A stretch of 64,000 nt of DNA from UBA5314 sp035560815 (GTDB taxonomy: Bacteria; Bacillota; Syntrophomonadia; Syntrophomonadales; Syntrophomonadaceae), in the NCBI GenBank assembly GCA_035560815.1, contig DATMYR010000069.1, forward strand, positions 148,538 to 212,537. The letters are read 5' to 3'. Each line of letters opens with the position of its first letter. The stretch's first letter is position 1. The position numbers and the translations under genes were made by a program. Under the pieces are notes generated by a model. The model had not been told where the DNA came from, searched no databases, and was given only the letters and a program-made list of their open reading frames with translations. Below are positions 26,293-33,832 of this stretch, piece by piece.

Positions 26293-27393
26293 TTACTCCC
26301 TGCCCCCTTCCTTTTTGTTTCCTTCCGTTTTATTTCTTTTATCTCTTTGCTTAAAACCTGCGGTGGCTAGCCCATGGGCGGCTACGCCAGCTACCGCCAA
26401 GCCGGTGATGGCCTTGCCAAAGTTGTCTGGATCAAAGGGCATGGCACTCCCTGGAACATGGGCTAAATGGCTGTACATAGGGAAGTTGTCATAAAAGCCA
26501 GGCTCTGAACAGCCAATGCAGGGGTGGCCGGATTTGATCGGATAGCTGACGCCGTTGTTCCACTGGGTAATGGCGCAGGCGTTATAGGTTGTGGGGCCTT
26601 TACATCCCACCTTATATAAACACCAGCCATGTTTGGCCCCTTCATCATCGAATTCTTCCACGAACATACCGGCGTCGAAAAAGGCTCGCCGATTGCAGTT
26701 GTCATGGATGCGGTGATTGTAAAAGGCTTTCGGCCGTCCTAATCGGGTTAACTCCGGGATTCGACCGAAGGTAAGATAATGAACGATGACCCCGGCTATA
26801 ACTTCGGCGATTGGAGGGCAGCCGGGCACATCAATGACCGGTTTATCCCCAACAATGTTTTTGACTGGCACAGCTCCAGTGGGATTGGGGTGGGCCCCCT
26901 GAACGCAGGTATTGGTGGCACAGGAACCATAGGCGATGACTGCAACCGAATCTCTGGCTGCTTCCAGCAATATGTCTTTCGCTGAGCGCCCTCCGATCGT
27001 GCAGTAAATGCCATTATCCTTTAAGGGAATACTCCCTTCCACCACCACTAAGTAGTTGCCTTTATTGTCCTGCATGCTTTTCATTTTCGCTTCTTCCGCC
27101 TGCACCCCGGCTGCCGCTTGCAAGGTTTCCATGTAATCAAGGGAAATCATATTAAAAAGTAATTCCGCTAACAGGGGGTGGGCGGTGCGGATAAAGGACT
27201 CTGCACAGCAGGTGCATTCCTGCAGGGACAGATAGATCACCGGTACACGCCGCTTGGTCTCCAAAGCCTGGGCAACCCGGGGAATAAAAGATGCCTCCAA
27301 ACCCAGACTGGCGGTTAGAATGGCGCACATTTTAAGGAATTCCCGCCGGGAATAGCCCCTTTTGCGCATCGACTGGTAATAAGTATCATTCAC
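26293..27393 (-). CDS. hyaA: [NiFe]-hydrogenase small subunit, six-cysteine (oxygen-tolerant type), Tat signal
   Basis: This 366-residue electron-transfer subunit begins with a Tat signal (SRREFLK, residues 15-21, then a hydrophobic stretch). The proximal-cluster ligands are C60, C63, C158 and C192, plus two extra cysteines, C62 and C163. All six lie at a constant offset of 43 from E. coli Hyd-1 C17, C19, C20, C115, C120 and C149, and E119 matches Hyd-1 E76. Distal (HDNCNRR, GWCLYKVGC) and medial (YNAC, HPCIGC) cluster motifs follow. A C-terminal membrane helix (about 322-342) anchors it. The pattern is that of group 1d enzymes with a [4Fe-3S] cluster. Confidence 0.95.
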   Translation of the reverse strand: MNDTYYQSMRKRGYSRREFLKMCAILTASLGLEASFIPRVAQALETKRRVPVIYLSLQECTCCAESFIRTAHPLLAELLFNMISLDYMETLQAAAGVQAEEAKMKSMQDNKGNYLVVVEGSIPLKDNGIYCTIGGRSAKDILLEAARDSVAVIAYGSCATNTCVQGAHPNPTGAVPVKNIVGDKPVIDVPGCPPIAEVIAGVIVHYLTFGRIPELTRLGRPKAFYNHRIHDNCNRRAFFDAGMFVEEFDDEGAKHGWCLYKVGCKGPTTYNACAITQWNNGVSYPIKSGHPCIGCSEPGFYDNFPMYSHLAHVPGSAMPFDPDNFGKAITGLAVAGVAAHGLATAGFKQRDKRNKTEGNKKEGGRE

Positions 27394-27546
27394 AATGCCA
27401 ACCTCCTAGCAATTCAAGGTCATACATAGTATCTTCCAGAGATTTATGGTTTATGTACATTGAAAGTTGCCGTGTGACGGGATGCAAATATGTGAATTAG
27501 AGTAGTTCAGTTCTCGCGCTCATCTCTTTCCCTGTCAAGGCGCGCA

Positions 27547-27588
27547 CGGGGATAGCCCTTTTGATTTAAATCAAAAAGACTATCCCCG
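27547..27588 (-). promoter_or_regulatory. FNR-type palindrome nested in a larger inverted repeat
   Basis: The palindrome TTTTGATTTAAATCAAAA (27559-27576) contains TTGAT-N4-ATCAA, a perfect FNR consensus. It is flanked by CGGGGATAG and CTATCCCCG arms (27547-27555 and 27580-27588). It lies about 170 bases upstream of hyaA and 14 bases past the stop of the minus-strand gene at 27602. It could be an FNR/CRP-type operator for the hydrogenase operon, a terminator without T tail, or both. Confidence 0.5.
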
Positions 27589-27601
27589 CCATCGATGTCT
27601 C

Positions 27602-28756
27602 CTAATAGCGAAATAGAGCGGCCAATTCCTGGCCAGATGGAATTTTCTCCGGATCCATCACATAAACAGATCCGCCATTCATGATGGTCTGCATGGCGGC
27701 AAAGTCATACAAATCTTCATCACCAGGCTCAGCCTGCGGGTGAAGCTGCACACCATTGGCATCTGGATCAAAACAACCCCATTGTTCCGCACCATCAGCC
27801 AGGAATAGTATTTCCACCTGGCCGTTGTAGGCAGCGGGTGCGGCTTCCTGAATATCGTGGGTCGTCCGTCCGGTTCCCTGAAAGGGACCGTAATAGGTTA
27901 ATGCTTCTTGTTCAGCTTTATGAAAATAGTGTTCGACCAGGGGCCAGGCCAGAGTCTGCAGATCTTCGGCGCTGAGTTCTTCTGGATTACCCGGAATCGC
28001 TTCATCGCTCAAATAGGCGTAATTATTTGCGTCTCGGTAAATGGGGATGAGAAAATCAACGGCCATCAAAACCAGCGGCGCCCTTTCTTCTTTCAAGATG
28101 TCATGCAGGCCCCGGTCAATCAAACGGAAATATCGTAAAATATTGTCTTTGGAATCATCCGTTCCCACCCCTTGACCATGAAAAATGGCTGCTGCTTTTG
28201 AGTTTGTCCCTTCCAAGGTATTGCTGTGAAACTGCAGCTGTCTCTCTGGATCATCGAACTGAAGAGCCTCGGCCAGGCTATGGGGAATGCTGTCCAACGC
28301 TAATTCCTCAACACTGGCTCGTGTGCAGCGAAGGACCCGGACGCGATTCTGGCTGAGAGCTAAGACATAGAATCGACCATCTCCACTCAGTAATGGAAGT
28401 AGAGGTTTGAGATGAAACCGCTGTCCCATTTGGACCAATTCATTGCAGTGCAAGGGCAGGCGGAAGTGATAGAAGATATCTGAGGATAAGAAAATAGCCA
28501 GACTGTCCCGCTGGTGTTGCCAAAATTTTCGGTCATCGATTAGATCCTGAACGGGTTTCAAAAAAAATTTGGCTTCTGAAGTACGTAGTCCTTTGTTTAA
28601 CAAACGCACTTCTGCTTCCCGGTAAAGATTCTTTAAGCGAATTGGACCTTGCTTCATTTGGACTCCAGCCCGGTAAGTGGGGGAATATATGGTTACACAG
28701 GGGTCCGCTTTTATGTTCATTAAAGTAATAAAAGCCTCTTTATTCAATAAGTTCAT
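27602..28756 (-). CDS. Bacterial archaeo-eukaryotic release-factor-like (baeRF) family protein
   Basis: This 384-residue protein resembles the baeRF family 3/7 group. It has an N-terminal segment with SLAIFLSSDIFYHFRLP, a middle domain with FYVLALSQNRVRVLRCT, and a C-terminal segment ending NGGSVYVMDPEKIP. These are eRF1/Pelota-related folds of unproven role, possibly in ribosome rescue. ATG 28756 with AAGGAGG eight bases upstream is the start; 31 upstream codons are rejected. It precedes the hydrogenase operon on the same strand. Confidence 0.78.
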   Translation of the reverse strand: MNLLNKEAFITLMNIKADPCVTIYSPTYRAGVQMKQGPIRLKNLYREAEVRLLNKGLRTSEAKFFLKPVQDLIDDRKFWQHQRDSLAIFLSSDIFYHFRLPLHCNELVQMGQRFHLKPLLPLLSGDGRFYVLALSQNRVRVLRCTRASVEELALDSIPHSLAEALQFDDPERQLQFHSNTLEGTNSKAAAIFHGQGVGTDDSKDNILRYFRLIDRGLHDILKEERAPLVLMAVDFLIPIYRDANNYAYLSDEAIPGNPEELSAEDLQTLAWPLVEHYFHKAEQEALTYYGPFQGTGRTTHDIQEAAPAAYNGQVEILFLADGAEQWGCFDPDANGVQLHPQAEPGDEDLYDFAAMQTIMNGGSVYVMDPEKIPSGQELAALFRY

Positions 28757-28920
28757 TTGCCCGACCTCCTTGTAATTACAACTTAGTGTCCCCCGAGGCG
28801 GGCATAAATAATATATTTTCGGAATTATAATGTAATAAAAATCAAACAAATCGAGATGAATCGAGGCAGGTTTTCAATGCGGGGAGAACGCATCACAAAT
28901 TGGATTGAGAGAATCTTCAG

Positions 28921-28957
28921 AAAAGTAAAAAGGAGTTGGTATTCTCATACCAACCCC
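28921..28957 (-). terminator. Terminator of zinc-ribbon gene copy 2 (minus strand)
   Basis: GTTGGTAT/ATACCAAC stem with a 4-base loop followed on the minus strand by TCCTTTTTACTTTT. It is related in sequence to the terminator of copy 1 (GTTGG core). Confidence 0.75.
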
Positions 28958-28974
28958 TCTAACATACACACGTT

Positions 28975-29280
28975 TTAGTAAGCGCGGCTGCGTCTAGCCT
29001 GGAAACAGTCCCGGCAATAAACCGGTCTGTCACCTGTGGGTTCGAACGGAACCGAAGTTTCCTGCCCACAAGAAGCGCAAATCGTCTTAAACATAGGACG
29101 ATCTTCTCTGCGAGAGCTGCTGCCATAACCATTACGCTGTTGTTTGCGGGCTCTTCTGCAATCGGGGCAACGACCCGGTTCGTTTTCGAAACCCTTTTCA
29201 GCGTAAAATTCTTGTTCTGATACTGAGAACAGGAATTCGGCGCCACAGTCTTTACATACTAAATATTTGTCTTCCAGCAT
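28975..29280 (-). CDS. Two-module zinc-ribbon protein (CxxC pairs), copy 2
   Basis: This 101-residue paralogue of the gene at 13141 is about 80% identical by eye. CxxC pairs are CKDC, CPDC, CASC and CRDC. The linker RKQQRNGYGSSSRRED is basic and Ser-rich, as would suit nucleic-acid contact. It has its own promoter, a conserved leader and a terminator, so it is a complete duplicated unit. Confidence 0.88.
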   Translation of the reverse strand: MLEDKYLVCKDCGAEFLFSVSEQEFYAEKGFENEPGRCPDCRRARKQQRNGYGSSSRREDRPMFKTICASCGQETSVPFEPTGDRPVYCRDCFQARRSRAY

Positions 29281-29357
29281 TTTTTCATCTCCCTTCCGGA
29301 GTTACTCTTGGACTACTTTCCCCAAAAAGGAGATCAATTAAGAACAAGGCAATACTC
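29281..29357 (-). promoter_or_regulatory. Conserved 5' leader of zinc-ribbon gene copy 2
   Basis: It aligns with 13447-13523 through TTGCCTTGTTCTT, TTGATCTCCTTTTTGGGG, AGTCCAAG and GAAGGGAGATG. The local stem changes from TCTCC/GGAGA to TCTCC/GGGGA, keeping pairing through a G-U. Confidence 0.5.
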
Positions 29358-29386
29358 ACTATAAGCCATGGGGAAGTCATTGTCAA
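29358..29386 (-). promoter_or_regulatory. Sigma-A promoter of zinc-ribbon gene copy 2
   Basis: On the minus strand TTGACA (29386-29381), 17-bp spacer, TATAGT (29363-29358). Confidence 0.82.
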
Positions 29387-29496
29387 ATAATTTGCGAAAA
29401 AAATTTTCCGATAAGTGGAACAAACTGCATTTGACGGGAAATGATTGCCCAATAAGGGTACCTGAGGCAAAATAGAGAGAGGAGGTGTTTTCAATC

Positions 29497-29667
29497 ATGG
29501 CGGGAGAAATAGGCAATTTGAGCATTGAAGCATTGGTTGAGGATTTGGCCCACCTGATTTGGCTCGTTGAAGAGGCCATCAAACAAGGTGAGGAGGATGA
29601 ACAGGACACTGCTTATTGGAAAGGTCTGCTGTCCCGTCTGAAGAACTCATCCTATAAAATGAAGTAG
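29497..29667 (+). CDS. Small acidic helical protein of unknown function
   Basis: This 56-residue protein has an amphipathic helix pattern (IEALVEDLAHLIWLVEEAIKQ). ATG 29497 lies 11 bases after GAGGAGG; GTG 29485 overlaps the ribosome site and is rejected. No family recognised. Confidence 0.55.
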   Translation: MAGEIGNLSIEALVEDLAHLIWLVEEAIKQGEEDEQDTAYWKGLLSRLKNSSYKMK

Positions 29668-29876
29668 CTCAATGAATCCAGACCATAGAATAAATGGAAA
29701 GTCAGGTTGTTATCAACCGCATTTGTCGAAAATAGCTTTTCTATCCTTCTAACATGGTATATATTAATAGCAGGATTTGTCGTTCATTGCTGAATTTTAT
29801 AGAAGTATCTGTACAGCAAGTCATTCCAAAGGGGAGATGGCATTACCAAGATTTCGTTATTAATGGAGGTGTTACT

Positions 29877-30068
29877 ATGAAACTGAACCTGGGAACAGTC
29901 ATCAAGTTCAGCATCCTGGGGTTCGTGATTCTGGTACTGGTACTAACCGGTTGTTTTGCGATTTTTAAGGGTGTGACTCTCAAAAACCCAAATCATTTTG
30001 GGCGAGATGGCCATCATGTGGAATTCAAGCATTCGATGCATGATAATTCGTTTTATAAAGCAAAATAA
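29877..30068 (+). CDS. Small putative lipoprotein
   Basis: This 63-residue protein has an N-terminal hydrophobic segment (about 9-27) ending in LTGC, a possible lipobox, followed by a short His-rich tail (GRDGHHVEFKHSMHD). TGGAGGTG sits seven bases before ATG 29877. The His-rich tail could bind metal; this is inference. Confidence 0.55.
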   Translation: MKLNLGTVIKFSILGFVILVLVLTGCFAIFKGVTLKNPNHFGRDGHHVEFKHSMHDNSFYKAK

Positions 30069-30337
30069 AGGGAAAGATGTATATAGGGCAGGATATAAAC
30101 AAGTCTTTGGGATTTGTAATGATCTCAAGAGGATATTCAGGCTGATGATGGGGAGTAGAGGCATCTATCCTCTGCTTCCTTTTTGTATGCGCCTGCCCGG
30201 GTGTGACCGAAATATGTTGTATACTGAAGCAAATTCTGGTAAAGTTGAAAAGGTAGCCAAACCCCTTTTGTCCCTATACACATCTTCTATTTCGCGAGGG
30301 ACAAACTGCAATTATTCAGAGGAAGGGGTCTTCAGCG

Positions 30338-31783
30338 TTGTTTGAGGGCTGGTTGTTTTATACCCTTACAGTGGTTGTCACGATTTCAGAAGCATTGGTC
30401 ATGTTAGTTCTACTTTATTACTACTATGTATCCGTCGCCGGTTGGCGGAAACACAACGAAGAGAAAGATTTTGTACCGACAAAAAGATTTGCCCTTATTA
30501 CGGCTGCGCATAATGAAGAAGCCGTCATTCGATATCACATCGAAAGTATAAAGTCGTTAAATTATCCCCAGGATATGTTTGATATTTATATTATTGCTGA
30601 CAACTGCACGGATCAGACGGCTGCTGTTGCTCGCGCAGAAGGGGTTAACGTATTCGAACGTTTTTCTCCCCAAAGGGGTAAAGGTTTTGCTCTGGAATGG
30701 ATGTTCAATGAGCTCTTTCAGATGGAAGAACAAAAATACGATGCCATCTGCCTTTTTGATGCCGATAATGTAGTCTCCTCGAATTTCCTTTTGGAGATGA
30801 ACTCCAAGTTAAAAAAAGGCTACCGGTCTATCCAGGGCTATCTGGATACCAAAAACCCCAACGACTCCTGGGTTACAGCCTGCTATGCCACGGCCTACTG
30901 GTCCATGAACCGCATGTGGCAGCTGGCTCGCTACAATCGCGGTCTATCCAACGCTTTGGGCGGTACCGGTGTTTGCTTAGAATACAATCTGCTTAAAGAA
31001 TATGGATGGGGCGCTACCTGCCTGACAGAAGATCTTGAGTTTACCATGAAATTATTGCTTAACGGCATTAAGACTTCATGGGCGCACGAAGCCAAGGTTT
31101 ATGATGAAAAACCGGTTTATTTTTCCCAGACATGGAAACAACGCACCCGTTGGTTGAGTGGTCACTGGGATGTAGCTTTCCGTTACATGGTTCCTCTGAT
31201 TAAAAAGGGAATCAAGGAAAGAAAATGGTATCCCATCGATGGTGCTATCTATCTCTTCCAACCTATTGCTATTTTAGCTATGCTATTTAATTGCCTGATG
31301 GGATTTGTCCCTTATGTTTCCCACACACCGATTTTTGCTTCTCCAATCACAGCCATGGCCCCGGCTTGGGCCTGGTGGGCATTTGGAATTCTCGGTTATT
31401 GTTATCCCATGCTGGGCTTATTGCTAGAGGGTGCCCCCAAAAAAGCATATTTGTATTATATAACCTATCCTATATACGGCTTTACATGGTTCCCGGTTAC
31501 CGTATGGGGTTTGATTAATCACAGCAACCAGGAGGATTGGGCCCATACCGTTCATCATCGGGGAATTTCTATTAATACTTTGGAATCCGCCAAAGCGGCC
31601 AAACTGGAATTAGCCTCCACTGCAACCAATGTGGAAATTCCTGGACCGCCACAGCTTCAGGTTCATACCAGTAGGGTTGCTCCCCGGACCAAGAGCACGA
31701 AAAAAACCGCTGCGAGAAGGAGTTTCACGCCCCAGGAAGACAACTTCAGCTTGCAAAGCAGTGCAGTTGAGGAGCAGGCTTAG
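30338..31783 (+). CDS. Processive membrane glycosyltransferase, family 2
   Basis: This 481-residue GT2 enzyme resembles the cellulose/hyaluronan synthase group. One membrane helix comes first (about 8-30), then the nucleotide-sugar domain with AHNEE, FDADN (DxD), TEDLEFTMKL (catalytic base) and QRTRW (the QxxRW acceptor motif). Three or more membrane helices follow (about 305-390) with a 70-residue basic, Ser/Thr-rich tail. TTG start behind AGAGGAAGGGG. It probably makes an extracellular polysaccharide; product unknown. Confidence 0.87.
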   Translation: MFEGWLFYTLTVVVTISEALVMLVLLYYYYVSVAGWRKHNEEKDFVPTKRFALITAAHNEEAVIRYHIESIKSLNYPQDMFDIYIIADNCTDQTAAVARAEGVNVFERFSPQRGKGFALEWMFNELFQMEEQKYDAICLFDADNVVSSNFLLEMNSKLKKGYRSIQGYLDTKNPNDSWVTACYATAYWSMNRMWQLARYNRGLSNALGGTGVCLEYNLLKEYGWGATCLTEDLEFTMKLLLNGIKTSWAHEAKVYDEKPVYFSQTWKQRTRWLSGHWDVAFRYMVPLIKKGIKERKWYPIDGAIYLFQPIAILAMLFNCLMGFVPYVSHTPIFASPITAMAPAWAWWAFGILGYCYPMLGLLLEGAPKKAYLYYITYPIYGFTWFPVTVWGLINHSNQEDWAHTVHHRGISINTLESAKAAKLELASTATNVEIPGPPQLQVHTSRVAPRTKSTKKTAARRSFTPQEDNFSLQSSAVEEQA

Positions 31784-31828
31784 AATAATTACTAAAAGAG
31801 CCTGGTTCCCAGGTTGCATAAGAAATAC

Positions 31829-31866
31829 AAAGCAATGCCAGATCGCGTATGATGGCATTGCTTTTA
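31829..31866 (+). terminator. Terminator of the glycosyltransferase gene
   Basis: AAAGCAATGCCA/TGGCATTGCTTT stem (12 bp) with a T tail on the plus strand. Confidence 0.85.
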
Positions 31867-31927
31867 ATTTATGGGATATTCGTCTTTGTTTATGTTCTTT
31901 ACCGTCGCCAAGTTAATACTATTTGTA

Positions 31928-31957
31928 TAAAAAAAAAGAGGAGGTATAGCCTCCTCT
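31928..31957 (-). terminator. Minus-strand terminator of the agr locus
   Basis: AGAGGAGG/CCTCCTCT (31937-31944 and 31950-31957) with a 5-base loop. On the minus strand it is followed by nine Ts. It ends the agrD transcript about 150 bases after the agrD stop. Confidence 0.88.
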
Positions 31958-32106
31958 CGCGGTTTTGTCTTCACCAGTCGTGAAATTTGCATCCCATTTA
32001 GTGGGGAAGCCTCTAGAGAGTGGCGATCTTCGGGAAATAGAATCAAGCAGGATAGTGATTAATCGCACTGCTCGTCTGCTTAACCGAAGATCGGCATGCT
32101 TTCATC
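31958..32106 (-). ncRNA. Structured 3' region of the agrD transcript (possible regulatory RNA)
   Basis: Read on the minus strand, CGATCTTCGG (32093-32084) pairs with CCGAAGATCG (32033-32024), a perfect 10-bp stem. Inside it AAGCAG/CTGCTT and AGTG/CACT form a nested stem. The segment then runs to the T-tailed terminator. It contains no credible ORF, so it may be a regulatory RNA or a 3' stabilising structure. Function is inference. Confidence 0.35.
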
Positions 32107-32229
32107 TTACTCCGGTAGTTTGGGCTGGTACCAAAGCAACCAACAAGCCGGTTTCATACCGCCAGCGGCTACGAAAAGGAGGAACACCGAAACCATTTGC
32201 AGCATCATTACTTTCAGGGGCTTGCGCAT
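32107..32229 (-). CDS. agrD: AgrD-type autoinducing peptide precursor
   Basis: This 40-residue precursor of a cyclic (thio)lactone signal peptide begins MRKPLKVMML with a basic, amphipathic leader (1-24). A core follows with Cys29, then WLLW, then YQPKLPE. The ending Cys-x4-Y-Q-P-(K/E)-(L/V/M)-P matches the AgrD/cyclic-lactone-autoinducer family, where AgrB cuts after the fifth ring residue. The predicted five-residue ring is C-W-L-L-W. An ideal AAGGAGGTGA lies six bases before the ATG. It is 230 bases downstream of the LytTR regulator and has a possible promoter of its own. Confidence 0.88.
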   Translation of the reverse strand: MRKPLKVMMLQMVSVFLLFVAAGGMKPACWLLWYQPKLPE

Positions 32230-32312
32230 CCCTATCACCTCCTTCCAAATAATAGAAGCCAAAACACTATCTTACATATAACATATTCAGAAAAAATTTC
32301 AAGAATAGTTCC
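32230..32312 (-). promoter_or_regulatory. Candidate promoter region of agrD
   Basis: On the minus strand TTGAAA is followed by TTATAT (15-bp spacing) or ATATGT (17-bp spacing), just downstream of the LytTR-like sites. The imperfect spacing would suit an activator-dependent promoter. Confidence 0.4.
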
Positions 32313-32342
32313 CCGAACGGGTCGATATTCGTCCCCAATGGT
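32313..32342 (-). promoter_or_regulatory. Direct-repeat LytTR (AgrA-type) binding sites
   Basis: Minus-strand half-sites ACCATTGGG (32342-32334) and CCCGTTCGG (32321-32313) each match 8 of 9 positions of the LytTR half-site pattern as I recall it. Their starts are exactly 21 bp apart, two helical turns. They precede the agrD promoter region. Confidence 0.5.
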
Positions 32343-32459
32343 ATGTTATATAGAGAAAAGAGATGAAAAAGAAAATGAATGGCTAGGCGTAGTGTATCGA
32401 TGCTAATAAATAGTGAAAAAAGCTGTGGGATTCAGAAGGGCTATCCTGTATGTTATGTA

Positions 32460-33179
32460 TCAGGCGTGCAGCAATTTTCTAAGTTCTGCCTCCTGGCTGC
32501 GGCTTAACATGATCTTGTCATTACTGTCCGTTAAAATCTGGTAAGTCTTACCTGAGCGGACAATTGCTCTGACATGCTGCAGGTTAATCAGGTAGCTTCT
32601 ATGGCTTTGGAAAAAACCGTATTGATTCAATTCCTGCTTAAGTGCCTGCAATGAACCGCGAAGAAGAAATTCACCCGCTGTGGTCCTGATATGAATACGG
32701 GGTTTCCGGCTTTCTATGTAGATGATCTCGCTGGGTTTGAGCAGAATACGCTTCCCCTGATTTTCTATCACGATATTAGCTTCCAAAGGGTTCTTACTCG
32801 ATTTGGGGTTGTTATTTCGATCTATAATTCTATTTACAGTTTTTTTGATCCTTTCTTCATTGAATGGCTTGAGGAGGTAGTCGAAGGAGTAGAACTCAAA
32901 GGCTTTGAGAGCAAAATCCGGGTAGGCGGTGGCAAATACGAGGAGAATTTCTGGTTGTTCCTGCGTCAGCTGGTTGGCCAATTCAAGACCGTTCATACCT
33001 GGCATATCGATGTCCAGGAAGACAGCCTGGGGTTTAACTTCCCGGGCCGTTTGCAATCCTTCGGTGCCGCTGGCAGCTATAGACACGATTACGTCCTGGA
33101 CTTCTTCAATAATTTTCTTCAAGTACAGCCGGGTAGCCCGGTCGTCATCGACCACTAGAATGTTTAGTTTCACCATCAT
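32460..33179 (-). CDS. agrA: LytTR response regulator (AgrA-type)
   Basis: This 239-residue regulator has a receiver domain (about 4-122) with acidic pocket DDD, phospho-acceptor D56 in VFLDIDMPG and KPF. It ends in a LytTR DNA-binding domain (about 132-239: IYIESRKPRIHIRTTAGEFLLRGSL and FFQSHRSYLINLQHV). ATG 33179 is six bases from AAGGGG and overlaps the end of agrB by 35 bases, implying coupling. It is the expected output of the Agr circuit. Confidence 0.9.
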   Translation of the reverse strand: MMVKLNILVVDDDRATRLYLKKIIEEVQDVIVSIAASGTEGLQTAREVKPQAVFLDIDMPGMNGLELANQLTQEQPEILLVFATAYPDFALKAFEFYSFDYLLKPFNEERIKKTVNRIIDRNNNPKSSKNPLEANIVIENQGKRILLKPSEIIYIESRKPRIHIRTTAGEFLLRGSLQALKQELNQYGFFQSHRSYLINLQHVRAIVRSGKTYQILTDSNDKIMLSRSQEAELRKLLHA

Positions 33180-33813
33180 CTTCACCCCTTCTACCGAAGG
33201 CCAGGATATGATCGATCTGGTGTAAAAAGAAATAACCGCCGGGAGTGACAGTAAACACCTGTTCCAGCATGCCCAAAGCCAGGGGAATCACAAGAAAGCT
33301 CAGCCGATTTGTTCTGGCAAGTAGCAGCATAATGAATAAATAAAGGCAAACCACGAACAAGGATAAGCGTTTGAACTTATTTATTTCATTAGTATTTGTA
33401 ATGGGTTTGTTTGCCGTATCACCGGGAGCATATTTCCATAATGAAGCAGCGGCTAAAAAACAGGATGATAAAGGAATCAGGAATAGCATAGATTTAGTAA
33501 TTACTGAATTGAGAATATGGGCAGCCCAACCCAGCAGCAGAAAACATATGGTTCCTCCAATGAGGCAGCGGTAGTACTCACTGCAATGCTCGCCTCCGGA
33601 AACCAAGCGCAGAACCCCGGCTGCTGTTAAAACTATAAGAACTTCAGGAAAAATACCAAAGAGCCAGGAGAGAAGTAATATAATCAGCAGTTTGATGCTT
33701 TCTCCAATCAGCAGTTCCAGGCCAAAGGCCATGCGCGATTCCTGCTTTAAGCTGGAACCCAACTCCCGCGCCAAACAGGCGGCCCAGCGGACGGCCAGTT
33801 GATGAATACTCAC
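33145..33813 (-). CDS. agrB: AgrB-type peptide-processing membrane protease
   Basis: This 222-residue polytopic membrane cysteine protease cleaves and cyclises AgrD. The catalytic motif GGEHCSEYYRC gives His76 and Cys83, the same seven-residue spacing as S. aureus AgrB His77/Cys84. Five to six membrane helices follow the amphipathic N terminus. GTG start behind CCGGAG. The gene lies between kinase and regulator, unlike the classical agrBDCA order. Confidence 0.93.
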   Translation of the reverse strand: MSIHQLAVRWAACLARELGSSLKQESRMAFGLELLIGESIKLLIILLLSWLFGIFPEVLIVLTAAGVLRLVSGGEHCSEYYRCLIGGTICFLLLGWAAHILNSVITKSMLFLIPLSSCFLAAASLWKYAPGDTANKPITNTNEINKFKRLSLFVVCLYLFIMLLLARTNRLSFLVIPLALGMLEQVFTVTPGGYFFLHQIDHILAFGRRGEDDGETKHSSGR

Positions 33814-33832
33814 AAATGCTCCGGCCCCCTTC

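Noticed and set aside
31864..32046. Minus-strand 60-codon frame near the agrD terminator
   Set aside because: It runs through the T-tailed terminator and has no ribosome site.
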